Assembly: GCA_937928545.1 (NCBI GenBank)
Contig: CALGJQ010000015.1
Span: 1-44,014, forward strand
Direction: 5' to 3'
DNA length: 44,014 bases
From: an uncultured Verrucomicrobiales bacterium
GTDB taxonomy: Bacteria > Verrucomicrobiota > Verrucomicrobiia > Verrucomicrobiales > Akkermansiaceae
Shown here: positions 1-9,920 of the stretch, one piece after another
Position numbering within the stretch: position 1 is the stretch's first letter
Layout of the letters: each line of letters starts with the position of its first letter
Notes under the pieces: model-generated
The model's database searches: none
Told to the model about the DNA's origin: nothing
Seen by the model: only the letters and a program-made list of their open reading frames with translations
Program-made: the position numbers and the translations under genes

Positions 1-2654
1 CGAACAAAGCAACGAGACCCCGTATGCGGAAGTCGCACCGTCACAGAATCGAGCCCATTCCCTTGAGAAACTCGTTCCAGTTCAGGTCCCAGATTCCTCT
101 CCCAATTCACCAGATCAGAACTGACCTCAACGATGAGATCAAAGCCATTCAGGTCCGACCTCACCGAATACGAAAACTCTCCCGGCGCAGGAGCATCCAA
201 GCCGTTGAAAACTTGATCCGATGAACCAAGAGCCCATTCCAGAATCGCACTCAATCCATCGCCATCCTCATCCTTTCGGCTATCACCATTGAAGCCAGGA
301 TTTCTTCCACTGTAGGTCTTGCTATCTCGAATGACTCCTTCCTCGTCGTGGAGGTCCAAGGTCTCCCCTTCTGCCGCAAGATTTCCCGAATATGGCCCCA
401 CCACAAATCGTTGCTCATTCCCAGTTGGGCTAAGGTCACGAGTTCGGAAAGCCGCTTTATCGGGACTAAGAAAAAGTGAACTGCCAGCCGGAATAACCGT
501 CCCCTCGGGAAGCGTAAAAGCGATCGCACCACTCACGGACCAACCTGAAACGTCAGCTGCAGTCGGAGATTGATTGATGAGCTCCACGAACTCTTGATCC
601 TGATCATCTGAGATCGGATCAAAGTCCAAGGTCCCGATCATAATTGAAGGACTGGCTTGAGCGGCGGGAAGGTCTGGCGTGTTCTGATAAATCTCCAACC
701 TCCGCAAAGGTAACCATTCGTCAACCATCCGGGTCACGGCTTCCTCCATCGATTCCGAATCCGGATGTGTCGAGGTGAAAGGCTGAGGAACAGGGTTATT
801 GTCATACCAAGTCCCCCATCGAAATGAATCGCTCGCCGCATCAGAGCCAATCACCACCGGAGAAAGTCTCTGCAACTGTTCAGTCGTCCTTTCACTCAAA
901 TAATCAGTCTCAATAAAACGGTCCGCAAGAGTCCTCACCCTTCGGAAGAACATCGCTCTCGTTGCCGCGTTCCCATCGATTAAAAAATCAACCAAGCTTA
1001 TCACATCCGCTGACTCTTCATGCTCGGTAAATCCCTCCCAAAAGAGATTACTATCAAAATATCCCGCTCTATCGGTAAAGCTCCGCCCAAAGGTCAGATC
1101 CAAATCCCAAGGCAAAATCGACCACTCATCATCCCCACCAGTGTCCCGATAAACGTAGTAGTTCTTATGAAACATATCGGTCTGCATGGTCACGATCAAA
1201 CCTGCGAGCGTGTTGATCGTCGAAGGCAGATCCACATTGTCGAAGATGTAATCCCAACGATCCTCTCCCTGAGCGTTAATCCCTCGAATAAAGTTCGCCA
1301 AGTCAGCGTAGTCACCATCCTTACGAGTCAATTTCCGCACCCTCGTGAACAAGGGACGTGAGAGGTCGAGATCACTAAGCTCAAGAGTGGTATCAACCGC
1401 CTTGTAAAGCGTCCCCTCAGGATTCAATCCTGCCCGCTCGAGATACAGATCATCCGCGTCTTCGACCATATCGGTCAGGCTAAAAAATCCCCCATTTTGT
1501 TGCAGCCTGATGGTCTCCGCAAAATGAGTTGGCACCCCCGACTCCCGCATAATCCGATAAGCCAGTTCATTCCGGCTCTTCGACTTATCCCCCCAATTCG
1601 TAAGAAGATCGAGATCCTTGACCCGGGCCTCTCCCTCTTTCCAGCGGAAGCGCTGGGTCTTATTAAAGTCCATATTGAAGCTCTTCTTATCAAAAAAGAG
1701 CGTCGATTGACCATGTAGGGTAAAGCGCACGTTATCGTAGTACTCGCCCAGAAAATAAATCCCTGCTCTTACCTCCTGAAAAAGGGTCAAGCGATTGTAA
1801 TCCGCCGGAGAAATAAACCACTCCATCACTTGTGCATTCGAATCCACCGCAGGATTTTCTACCGAAACTCCATAATACTCATGCGAGTCATCGGGGTCCT
1901 GAAAAGGAGGCTCTTTAGTCACTCGACCATTCAGGTCCTGCGCCACAAAACGCCACCGAATGAGCTGACCCGCTCCGGCTCCGGGAATCGTCACTGAATA
2001 ATTTTGCCCATCCCCGCTCGTCATCGCGACCGCTTGCTCGTCTTGAAAATCCAAACGATAGAACAAAGTCACATCCTCCGCTCCAATCACAGATGCCGTG
2101 ATAACTAGACTCTCAGCAATTACCGGCTGCTCACCTCCCGTCCTCACCTCCAAGAACTGGGGGCCGGAAACTTGACCCGCAGAATTTGAGGCACCCGGTG
2201 TTGGAGAATCAAAATACCCGACCCCAAAATCTCCCACCCCGTAGCTCTCATCCTCAAACTGAGGCGGAAATTTCACCCCAAAATCTGAGACGACCGTCGC
2301 TCCATCTGGGTCCACTAAAGCCAAATATTCCCCACCGGCCGCCAACTTAAAATCTGTGTGTAGTTCACCCACATCTCGATCCTTTCCCGAAGCAAAAACG
2401 ACCAGCCATTCCCCTGCTCCCAATACTGTCGGAGGGAAGACCCACTTATTCAAAATGACTGAATCATCAGTCAGAAAATAGCCACCAAGATCAAGCTCCT
2501 CATCGTCGGGATTATAAATCTCAATCCAGTCCGTGAACTCGCCATCTTCATCAGCTAGCGTCGTTTCATTCGATGCCATGAACTCCGAAATCAACGGAGC
2601 CGCCGCCACCGGATAGGACAGGAGCGAAATTAAAATAACCAATAACGCCTTCAT
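1..2654 (-). CDS. Exported LTD-CotH-LTD protein, 3' end outside the window
   Basis: About 884 codons run without a stop from an ATG at 2654 to the window edge, so the C-terminus is missing. Residues 1-18 form a Sec signal peptide (MKALLVILISLLSYPVAA). A lamin-tail domain follows at about 20-130, with the typical start PLISEFMASN and the DWIEIYNP motif. A CotH-kinase-like domain spans about 275-580, with NYYVYRD at 498-504 and the ILPWDLDLTFG signature at 513-523. A second lamin-tail domain lies at about 665-785, then a DEDGDG calcium-binding-like segment at 795-800 and a beta-rich C-terminal module. CotH enzymes phosphorylate spore-coat or secreted proteins in other phyla; the substrate here is unknown, and a structural or cell-surface role is equally possible. 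Domain order is seen directly; function is inferred. Confidence 0.88.
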   Translation of the reverse strand, partial: MKALLVILISLLSYPVAAAPLISEFMASNETTLADEDGEFTDWIEIYNPDDEELDLGGYFLTDDSVILNKWVFPPTVLGAGEWLVVFASGKDRDVGELHTDFKLAAGGEYLALVDPDGATVVSDFGVKFPPQFEDESYGVGDFGVGYFDSPTPGASNSAGQVSGPQFLEVRTGGEQPVIAESLVITASVIGAEDVTLFYRLDFQDEQAVAMTSGDGQNYSVTIPGAGAGQLIRWRFVAQDLNGRVTKEPPFQDPDDSHEYYGVSVENPAVDSNAQVMEWFISPADYNRLTLFQEVRAGIYFLGEYYDNVRFTLHGQSTLFFDKKSFNMDFNKTQRFRWKEGEARVKDLDLLTNWGDKSKSRNELAYRIMRESGVPTHFAETIRLQQNGGFFSLTDMVEDADDLYLERAGLNPEGTLYKAVDTTLELSDLDLSRPLFTRVRKLTRKDGDYADLANFIRGINAQGEDRWDYIFDNVDLPSTINTLAGLIVTMQTDMFHKNYYVYRDTGGDDEWSILPWDLDLTFGRSFTDRAGYFDSNLFWEGFTEHEESADVISLVDFLIDGNAATRAMFFRRVRTLADRFIETDYLSERTTEQLQRLSPVVIGSDAASDSFRWGTWYDNNPVPQPFTSTHPDSESMEEAVTRMVDEWLPLRRLEIYQNTPDLPAAQASPSIMIGTLDFDPISDDQDQEFVELINQSPTAADVSGWSVSGAIAFTLPEGTVIPAGSSLFLSPDKAAFRTRDLSPTGNEQRFVVGPYSGNLAAEGETLDLHDEEGVIRDSKTYSGRNPGFNGDSRKDEDGDGLSAILEWALGSSDQVFNGLDAPAPGEFSYSVRSDLNGFDLIVEVSSDLVNWERNLGPELERVSQGNGLDSVTVRLPHTGSRCFV

Positions 2655-2722
2655 CGCTCTTTGAATATAATCCTTTCTGCCCACGCGTCGAGCGATGTTC
2701 TTAACTTGGCTCTTCCTGCTTC

Positions 2723-4792
2723 CTATTCGTTTTTCTCCTTAAGCGGAATGAACTGCACCGCATCCACCACCACATAACCTTCCCCCGCTTGATTCGAAAT
2801 TTCGACCTCCGCGTTCTTTCCTTTCTTAAGCTCAAATTCACCCAGTAAAAAACCTAATCCCTCCGCCAAACCCGGCTTGGTCTGATCCACCGTCACGACC
2901 TTTAGGATCTCCCCGCCAAGTTTCACGGTGACCGGCACCTTCTTTGCTCGATTAGCAAAGGCCGGATAGATAATGCGAACCTCATACTTCCCATCCTCGG
3001 GTAAATCAGGAACAAAACGAGCGATCTGCTTCTCTCCGCTTCCCTTTCCACCATGACGATATCCCTGATCCACAAAGGGGCGGGTCGATTGGCTCTGGCT
3101 GCCAAAGCCCACCAAAACCGCATCAAGATCATCGACAACGATCCCAGCCATCTTGCCCGAATCCAATGAAGCGGATCTTTGAGATCTCATTGGCCCGTCA
3201 TACTGAAGAACCTGCTTTAAAGCGATCAGCCGAGGCTTCAATTTCTCATAAGGGACATCCTGCACCGTGAGTCCATCATCAATCGCAATCGAGGCCGCCA
3301 CCGCAGCACTTTGCCCCAAAATCATAAAAACCGGCTCCATTCGGATCGAACCATAAGCGATGTGAGATGAGGAAAGACAAACAGGTACGAGTAAATTCGT
3401 ACATTCTTCCTTCTTTGGCCGGATCGAACGATAGGAAATCTGATACGGCCCACCAGGCGAGACCTGCACATCTCCTTCGTTCTTCACATGTCCATTCTCA
3501 TCAATGTAACGCTGCACGTTATGAGAGTCCATATTGTAGGAACCCATGCCAATCGACTCCGGAGTGTCGCGCTTGCGAAAGCAATCGAGCTCCGTATTCA
3601 CGTAATCACTCACCATCCGGCGAGCTTCGCGAATGTAAAGTTGATGGGGCCAGTTTCCGTTATCGGTAAATTCATCCTTTGCTAAGCCCCAACTGCTGAT
3701 CTGTTTCCTCAAGTCCTCCGGCACTCGTGGGTCATTGCAGAGAAACCAAAAAAGCCCCTTTTGATAAACCTCATGCTCTTTGATGATCTCAGCTCGCCTC
3801 TCGTAGCTCGCCTCAGGATAATCCCAGTTCATCCCGATATTGTCGGTCGAAAAACCTCCGTGATTATTGGTGTCCGTTTTGCGATTGGGCATCGGCTTGT
3901 GATTCCCCCACACGGTCCGCCACCCCGCTTCGATGTAGCGAAGATACAACTCATAGCGCATCGGGTCATAACCTTCCGGCTTGGGAAAAGTGACCCGATT
4001 CTCTGGATCATCAGTCAGACACATCCGGAAGCAATAGGCCTGCACCTTTTGATCTCCGTCACCCTCTCGACCTGACCCACCCTTCATAATTCCCGGCAGC
4101 AGACCACTCGATGGCTCACCCTTCTTCACATAGCCATCAATTCCGTCCATGAATTGATGCTTCGTCGCACGACGAGTCTGGACCCCATTCAAGCTTTCAC
4201 CGTACTTCGAATTCGGCTCGCGACCAACGTGATAAGTCACCCCCGCCGCCGCCATCAGGTCACCCTCGTAGGTCGCATCCATGAACATCTTCCCTTTGAA
4301 AACACGCCCCGACTCCATCGTGATCGAGACAATCTTAGCCCCATCCTTCTTCACCCCTGACACACGATCTAAGCGCTCCCCTAAAACCACTTCGACTCCT
4401 GCCTCAGAAAGCATTTCACGAAAAACCATCTCCGCAATTTTGGGCTCAAATCCCCAGATCGCATCGTCCTTTGCACTGTAAGCAGAGTAATCTTCCTTCT
4501 TCTGATTCTTCCATGAAGCATCGTCCGAGTAGTGCTTATGAAGTCGTTGATAAAACTCCCGCGACATCCCTCCAATCACCCGCTTATTCCCCGAATCAGT
4601 CCGGCCCAGTCCTCCCGAAGTCAAACCACCAACATGCTGGGAAGGCTCAATCACAATCACAGTTTTTCCCTCCCGAGCCATCTGCACTGCAGCCGTCACC
4701 CCGGCCGAAGCCCCCCCGTAAACCACCAGATCATGAGCCGCTAAAAGAGGCAGTATCGAAACACTAAACGCGACGAAAAATCGTAAGACCAT
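2723..4792 (-). CDS. Exported FAD-dependent oxidoreductase with C-terminal golvesin-like domain
   Basis: A 689-residue protein with a signal peptide at 1-18 (hydrophobic, ending LLAA). The FAD/Rossmann motif starts at once (VVYGGASAGVTAA, about 23-35) and is followed by the ADP-binding acidic strand end VIVIEP and the HVGGLTSGGLG loop typical of the FAD_oxidored family (PF12831). The C-terminal 90 residues resemble the beta-sandwich domain found after golvesin/Xly-type proteins (GKYEVRIIYPAFANRAKKVPVTV, ending GYVVVDAVQFIPL, read in two parts). Members of this family in Planctomycetes and Verrucomicrobia usually lie among polysaccharide-degradation genes, but their substrates are mostly unknown. 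It lies 68 bases upstream (in transcription terms) of the CotH gene on the same strand, so co-transcription is possible. The family call is firm; the substrate is not known. Confidence 0.9.
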   Translation of the reverse strand: MVLRFFVAFSVSILPLLAAHDLVVYGGASAGVTAAVQMAREGKTVIVIEPSQHVGGLTSGGLGRTDSGNKRVIGGMSREFYQRLHKHYSDDASWKNQKKEDYSAYSAKDDAIWGFEPKIAEMVFREMLSEAGVEVVLGERLDRVSGVKKDGAKIVSITMESGRVFKGKMFMDATYEGDLMAAAGVTYHVGREPNSKYGESLNGVQTRRATKHQFMDGIDGYVKKGEPSSGLLPGIMKGGSGREGDGDQKVQAYCFRMCLTDDPENRVTFPKPEGYDPMRYELYLRYIEAGWRTVWGNHKPMPNRKTDTNNHGGFSTDNIGMNWDYPEASYERRAEIIKEHEVYQKGLFWFLCNDPRVPEDLRKQISSWGLAKDEFTDNGNWPHQLYIREARRMVSDYVNTELDCFRKRDTPESIGMGSYNMDSHNVQRYIDENGHVKNEGDVQVSPGGPYQISYRSIRPKKEECTNLLVPVCLSSSHIAYGSIRMEPVFMILGQSAAVAASIAIDDGLTVQDVPYEKLKPRLIALKQVLQYDGPMRSQRSASLDSGKMAGIVVDDLDAVLVGFGSQSQSTRPFVDQGYRHGGKGSGEKQIARFVPDLPEDGKYEVRIIYPAFANRAKKVPVTVKLGGEILKVVTVDQTKPGLAEGLGFLLGEFELKKGKNAEVEISNQAGEGYVVVDAVQFIPLKEKNE

Positions 4793-4952
4793 CTCATGAC
4801 ATTGGCATTCCTAAACTCGTGGTCAACTCAAGATCTCCAAACCAGATCCAAAGAAACTCAAAAAAATGTCCACCCATCTCCTCAAGCTCCCAAAAGAGAA
4901 GAGGAAGTAGGATGTCCATCTCTTCTGATGGCATCATATTTGCTTAGCCACT

Positions 4953-4995
4953 GATGGAGAGTCACTTCGGGAGTAATTCCGGAGTGACTTCCATC
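4953..4995 (+). promoter_or_regulatory. Long inverted repeat in front of the kinase cluster
   Basis: Arm agtcacttcgg (4960-4970) pairs with ccggagtgact (4979-4989) around an 8-base loop, with one T-G wobble. The stem extends outward through gatgg (4953-4957) and ccatc (4991-4995), with one unpaired base at 4959. There is no T-run on either side, so it is unlikely to be an intrinsic terminator. It ends 40 bases before the kinase ATG and could be an operator or a 5'-leader structure. Confidence 0.5.
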
Positions 4996-5035
4996 AAAAT
5001 ATATCAGAGTCTCATCTTTCCTACTCGTCCAAACC

Positions 5036-7810
5036 ATGTCCCAACCTTCAGATTCGGAAGATCAATGCCAAAAATGCGGGGCACGCTTGGATCAATCTCT
5101 CCCCGGCGATGGATGCCCAGCCTGCCTCTGGGGAGACCTCATCCCAAATGACTCACCAAGGACCGAATTACCCCTGATCCCAGGGCACGAAATTATGGAA
5201 CAAATCGGGCACGGCGGCATGGGCCTCGTCTATCGAGCTCGCCAGCTCAGCCCTAACCGAGATGTCGCTCTTAAAATCGTGGCCCCTTACTCCCTTCGTG
5301 CGACCGAAGCTAAACAACGCTTCCTCATGGAAATCGAGGCCATGGCCGCCGTGGAGCACCCCTCCGTCCTCCCTCTTTATGAAGCCGGCGAAGACGAAGC
5401 GGGCCGACCTTGGCTCACCATGCAGCTCATGGAAGGTGGGACCCTCGCTGACACCTGCACCTCCTATTCCGGTAAGTGGCGTGAAGCAGCAAAGCTCATT
5501 CAGAACCTCTGCCATGCCATCGCTTTTGCTCACGAACGCGGAATCATCCACCGCGACCTCAAGCCCTCCAACATCCTCTTCAACAGCCAAGGCCATCCTC
5601 ATATCGCCGACTTCGGCCTCGCCAAATGGGCTCATACTGACAGCGGTGTCACCCAATCCAGTTACCTTCTCGGATCTCCCTCTTATCTCGCACCCGAGGC
5701 CGCCACCAAAGGCTCCAAAGCCACCACCACCATCAGTGATGTCTATGGCCTCGGAGCCATCTTCTACGAACTTCTCACTGGAGCCAAACCTTACGATGGA
5801 GACAGCGCTGCCGAGATTCTCACCCAGATCATCAATCAGCCTCCCGCCCCCCCAAGGAAGCTGACCGCCAAGCTCCCCCGCGACCTAGAGGTCATCGTCC
5901 TCAAGGCCATGGCACGTGATCCAGCGAAACGCTACCACTCAGCCAACGCCCTCTCAAATGACATTGATCGTTGGCTCGAAGGCCGCCCCATTCAAGCCCG
6001 CCCCGTCAGCGCCCTAGAACGCACCATTGCCTGGGCCCGTCGAAACCCAGCCCTTTCCACGGTCTCCGTCCTTCTCATCGCCAGTCTCATCACCGCCGGC
6101 ATTCTTCAATGGCGAGCAAATCGTGACCTCACTATTGCACTCAACGACGCCGAAGATCGCGTCGACTTCATGACTCGCGAACTCCCAGATGCCATCGAGC
6201 CCCTCGGCCGCCTTGACGTGCTCGACAGCGTCTTCCTCGACGTCTCAGAACATTTCGAAGAGAACCCTAGAAAAGATCCCGAAACCCTCGCCCGCCACGC
6301 CGACTTCCTCGGTCGCTGGGCCCAAATCCTCCGTCCACGCGGGCTTACGATTGAAGCCGTTCAACGACTCCGCAAAAGTCACCAAAAAGCCCTCGCCGCC
6401 ACTAAAGGAAATCAAAACCCTTCGCTTCCCATCATCCGCTCGCGTGTCTCCTCCGGGCTCAATCTTGGTGAGGCCCTCCTTGAAGAAGGATCCATCGACG
6501 AAGCCCGCGAGATCCTTGATGACACCAAACTCTACGCCGAAACCTTCACGAAATTTCATCCCCACGACATCGAACTTAAACTTCGCCGCGCCGAGATCTC
6601 AATGGAAATCGTCATCGCTGATCTCAAAAAAGACAATCCCGATTCAGCTCTCGAAACCAGCAAAGAATGCCGCCAGCAATGGGCTGAAATCAAAAACATC
6701 CTCCTCGCAGATCCCTCCCTCAAAAATCAAAGCTCCCTCGCCGACGCCGCCCGCTACTTTTACTTCGAGGCTGGCATCTTCGCCCAAATCGAAGACCCCG
6801 AGTCACAAATGCAATCCCTCCGGATGTTCCAAACCGAGGCCGATGAGCTCAGAAAACGCTTCCCCGAAAATCTCCACTTCCGCAGCGAATCCGTCGTCGC
6901 CCGCACCCACCTCGCCAATGGATACCACGACACCGGCATCGGTGACCCCGATGAAATCCGCACGCTTCTCGAAGAAGCCGATCGCGAAGGGGCCATCCTC
7001 GCCGCCACCGATCCCAGCAACATACGCTGGGCCAACGACAACGTCTATACCGCTTTCGCCTTCGCCCAAATCGCCCGCAAAAAGCAAGACGCCGAAGACT
7101 TCACAAAATGGCACACCAAAGTGGCAGAGCGCATCCTCCCACTCTACCAAACTTACACCACCGACCTCACCTTTCTTAAAGCTCAAAGAAAAGCCTCGGT
7201 TTATTCCATCGAAAGACCTCTGTCGCACGATTGGGAACTTGAACGCCCCCACTACCTCGGAGTCGTTCAGATTCAAAAAGAGATCGCCACCCTTCAGACC
7301 GCCACCAAACCGATCCTCAATCTCGCCCGCCTCCTCGAGCGCAGCGCATGGCAAATCTCACAAAACGACTCAAAAGATGAAGCCGCAACCTTCCTCTCAG
7401 AGCTCATCGAAAAACTCAAAAACAACCCCGGCAGGAACGCCAAAGAACGTCACCTCTGGAATTGGGTGCGTGCCTTCACCTACCGAAGACTGGCCTCCTA
7501 TCAAAGCAACGGAGAAGAAGCACAAACCCGCTCTCACGAAATCCTCCTCACTTCAACTCCCGCCATTCGCGCCCTCTTTCACGCCCCCACTGCCCAGTCA
7601 CACCGTCCTCTCCGCCTCCTAAAAAACCTCCTCAAAGCCGGCGCCTCCGACGCTCCCCGCAAAGACAACGACGAATGGACCACGCTCATTCTCGAACTCA
7701 CCCCTCTCCTAGAAGAACACGAGCAGGACTCAATTTCCGAACTCATCATCGAGCGCCTTCCCGAAACTGACCCCCGCTATCAATCACTTAAACCTCTCAT
7801 CAAACCATGA
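5036..7810 (+). CDS. Membrane Ser/Thr protein kinase with N-terminal zinc ribbon and C-terminal helical repeats
   Basis: A 924-residue PknB-type kinase. Residues 11-30 hold two CxxC pairs (CQKC, CPAC) forming a small zinc ribbon that often precedes kinases paired with ECF sigma factors in Planctomycetes and Verrucomicrobia. The kinase domain covers about 50-315: glycine loop GHGGMGLVYRA (58-68), lysine K80, HRDLKPSN (172-179), DFG (192-194), and GSPSYLAPEA (213-222). A single membrane helix lies at about 340-359. The remaining 560 residues are charged and helical with TPR-like repeats. The kinase would sit in the cytoplasm and the C-terminal part on the other side of the membrane. The stop overlaps the start of the next gene by four bases (ATGA), so the two are probably translationally coupled. 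Substrates may be the neighbouring products or the sigma factor; this is inference. Confidence 0.93.
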   Translation: MSQPSDSEDQCQKCGARLDQSLPGDGCPACLWGDLIPNDSPRTELPLIPGHEIMEQIGHGGMGLVYRARQLSPNRDVALKIVAPYSLRATEAKQRFLMEIEAMAAVEHPSVLPLYEAGEDEAGRPWLTMQLMEGGTLADTCTSYSGKWREAAKLIQNLCHAIAFAHERGIIHRDLKPSNILFNSQGHPHIADFGLAKWAHTDSGVTQSSYLLGSPSYLAPEAATKGSKATTTISDVYGLGAIFYELLTGAKPYDGDSAAEILTQIINQPPAPPRKLTAKLPRDLEVIVLKAMARDPAKRYHSANALSNDIDRWLEGRPIQARPVSALERTIAWARRNPALSTVSVLLIASLITAGILQWRANRDLTIALNDAEDRVDFMTRELPDAIEPLGRLDVLDSVFLDVSEHFEENPRKDPETLARHADFLGRWAQILRPRGLTIEAVQRLRKSHQKALAATKGNQNPSLPIIRSRVSSGLNLGEALLEEGSIDEAREILDDTKLYAETFTKFHPHDIELKLRRAEISMEIVIADLKKDNPDSALETSKECRQQWAEIKNILLADPSLKNQSSLADAARYFYFEAGIFAQIEDPESQMQSLRMFQTEADELRKRFPENLHFRSESVVARTHLANGYHDTGIGDPDEIRTLLEEADREGAILAATDPSNIRWANDNVYTAFAFAQIARKKQDAEDFTKWHTKVAERILPLYQTYTTDLTFLKAQRKASVYSIERPLSHDWELERPHYLGVVQIQKEIATLQTATKPILNLARLLERSAWQISQNDSKDEAATFLSELIEKLKNNPGRNAKERHLWNWVRAFTYRRLASYQSNGEEAQTRSHEILLTSTPAIRALFHAPTAQSHRPLRLLKNLLKAGASDAPRKDNDEWTTLILELTPLLEEHEQDSISELIIERLPETDPRYQSLKPLIKP

Positions 7811-9912
7811 GTAACACCACTCTCCGCATCGATATCCCCCGCCACCTTCAAGACTACAATGGCTACTGCGGTCCCGCCTGTGCCCTCATGCTCGTCGACT
7901 TTGCTGGCAGTGCAAAGTCACCCCCAGTCTTCGCACAAAACCAACTCTTCAAAGAAGTGCGCGGTCACGCCCGGGAACACCGCGATCGCCGCCCCGTCAA
8001 ATCCCCTGCCGAAAGCCTCCTAGCCATCGTCAACGATCATACTGACGGAGCTTGGGAATGGACCAAGGTCTACAATCCCGATCCGCGACCCGTCGCTCAT
8101 CAAATCTTCCAAGCCATCGAAGAAAGAAAGCAACCCTGCCTCATTCTTGTCAATGAAGGGATGCACTGGGTTGTCGCCTTCGGTTTTTTGCGCGGAGACG
8201 ATGGCAGTCCAAGCGGCCTCCTCATGCGTGACCCTGCCTGGACCGGTATGCCCAGCTTCTTCGGCCTCACCAAGTTTCCTGATACACCACGTGTCGAGCA
8301 TCGCCAAGAAGACTGCCCCTGCATGTCTCCCAAAGGAAAAAATAGCCCCGGCACCGTCCACGAACGATTCTTCACCGCCAACGAACTCATCTCCCACCGC
8401 GGACTTCAGGGAGCACCGGACCACGAAGGAGAAGGAGCGATCGCCATCGTTCCGCCCGGCGAGGCCATCGCCCCCATCGTTCTGCAAACAAGATCCGCCG
8501 CTCCGGCAGTCCCCGATGCCCGCGCCAAAGCCGGAGCCGCCGCCCTCGCCGCCGTCCAAAAAAGTGGCTTGGCAGGTCGTCCCGATTCCCCTCCTGAATG
8601 GAACAAGGCCCTCACCGGAGCGATCGCCGGCAAACCTACCCTCGTCAAACATCCCACCGACGAACGCGACGACTTCTTTCTCGTCCCTCTCAATCCCGCC
8701 GACCCATCCGCCCGCCTCGGTGCCTGGGCCATGCTCGATGCCAAAACCCTCGAACTCCGAGAAGTCTCCCTTCTAAAAGACTGGAAAGCCCCCGCCTTCC
8801 CCGATCCCGACAAAGACATCCAACAACTCTCGGAATCCCAAACAACCCTCTCCGACGGCACCGTCAAACAATTCAAGCCATCCGAGATCACCCCCAACCC
8901 CAACAACCTCGTCTGGGCCGCCTCCACCGCCGCTGTCCTCCCCTACTGGCCCGTCAAAGAGTTCACCGTCCCCCATCCCACGACCGGAACTCCCGAAAAA
9001 ATTTACCTCAACCAAGACGGTGAAATCCACAACACCCTCGGCCCTGACGATCTTCCCGAAAAACCAGCGACACCCTCGGCTCCTTCAAAGCCAACGCCCA
9101 AAACAGCCGGCTTCAGACCACTTGCAAAAGGCCTTGCGGGAGCGCTCGCCCTTGCTGGGGGAATTTACGGCGCAAAAAAACTCATCGAAGATCCCCCAAC
9201 AAATCGTCCAGAACCACCCTCTCTTGCAGAAGATGTTCAGGAAGACGATGAGCGAGAAGATGTCGTAAACACTGAGGAGGTCATGGACACTGAAGAAATC
9301 GTAGACACTGACAACCCACCTTCACCTGCTCCCCCCGAGGTCATTATTCAAGAAACCTTCAGCCATGGGAAACTCGGCGTTGCCGACACAGGTCAATCAT
9401 GGGAACCCATGGTTCTTAAAGAACAAGGAGGCAAAGGCGTCGGTATACGAGCCCACCGACAAGGAGGGGCAACTTCCAAAATCACGAACATTCAGTTCCT
9501 CCCAAATTCTGTCTATAAGCTCAGTCTCGAGTGCCTCTTTAACTCCTCGACCTCACCTTCCATCAATCTTGGACTGTGTAATAGCTCACCCTCAAATCAC
9601 CAAGTCCGCTATGTGAGCCTTCGTTCACTTGGAGATGCGATTGAAATTCGTCGCATCGTTGGAGTAGATGGTTACCCAAAAAAAAACATCGCAAACCAAA
9701 ACGGACCTACCGTAGCCACTCTAGTAATTAAAATAGGCTCGAAACTCGGAGAAGCCACGATCGAGATCAACGTTAATGATAAAACCTGCTTCGCCCCAGT
9801 TCCTGTCAATATTAGCCAAATGAACGCCGTCCATTTCACCATATCAGGGAACCCAAGAGGGGCAGGAGAAGTGACTCTCGACAACTTCAGTTTATCTCGT
9901 ACTTCAAAGTAG
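7807..9912 (+). CDS. C39-like cysteine peptidase, single-pass membrane protein with C-terminal beta domain
   Basis: A 701-residue protein. Residues 10-145 match the papain-like C39 peptidase fold: oxyanion Gln Q15, nucleophile Cys21 in the motif GYCGPACALM, His120 in GMHWVVAFGF and Asp142 in MRDPAW. C39 domains in bacteriocin exporters cut leader peptides after Gly-Gly. No ABC-transporter part is present. A weak hydrophobic helix at about 437-457 is followed by a strongly acidic linker (DEREDVVNTEEVMDTEE region, 470-502) and a Ser/Thr/Asn-rich beta domain at about 512-701 that resembles a LamG/concanavalin-like fold. The start overlaps the kinase stop by four bases, and the gene lies 8 bases before a glycosyltransferase and about 1 kb before a small protein with GGGG near its end. 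Catalytic residues are seen; peptide-processing activity is inferred. A non-processing C39-like domain is the alternative. Confidence 0.8.
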   Translation: MSNTTLRIDIPRHLQDYNGYCGPACALMLVDFAGSAKSPPVFAQNQLFKEVRGHAREHRDRRPVKSPAESLLAIVNDHTDGAWEWTKVYNPDPRPVAHQIFQAIEERKQPCLILVNEGMHWVVAFGFLRGDDGSPSGLLMRDPAWTGMPSFFGLTKFPDTPRVEHRQEDCPCMSPKGKNSPGTVHERFFTANELISHRGLQGAPDHEGEGAIAIVPPGEAIAPIVLQTRSAAPAVPDARAKAGAAALAAVQKSGLAGRPDSPPEWNKALTGAIAGKPTLVKHPTDERDDFFLVPLNPADPSARLGAWAMLDAKTLELREVSLLKDWKAPAFPDPDKDIQQLSESQTTLSDGTVKQFKPSEITPNPNNLVWAASTAAVLPYWPVKEFTVPHPTTGTPEKIYLNQDGEIHNTLGPDDLPEKPATPSAPSKPTPKTAGFRPLAKGLAGALALAGGIYGAKKLIEDPPTNRPEPPSLAEDVQEDDEREDVVNTEEVMDTEEIVDTDNPPSPAPPEVIIQETFSHGKLGVADTGQSWEPMVLKEQGGKGVGIRAHRQGGATSKITNIQFLPNSVYKLSLECLFNSSTSPSINLGLCNSSPSNHQVRYVSLRSLGDAIEIRRIVGVDGYPKKNIANQNGPTVATLVIKIGSKLGEATIEINVNDKTCFAPVPVNISQMNAVHFTISGNPRGAGEVTLDNFSLSRTSK

Positions 9913-9920
9913 CCCATCTC

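Noticed and set aside
5168..8927. Long antisense and alternate-frame reading frames over the kinase and peptidase genes
   Set aside because: No recognisable domain, biased composition, and complete overlap with genes that carry clear motifs.
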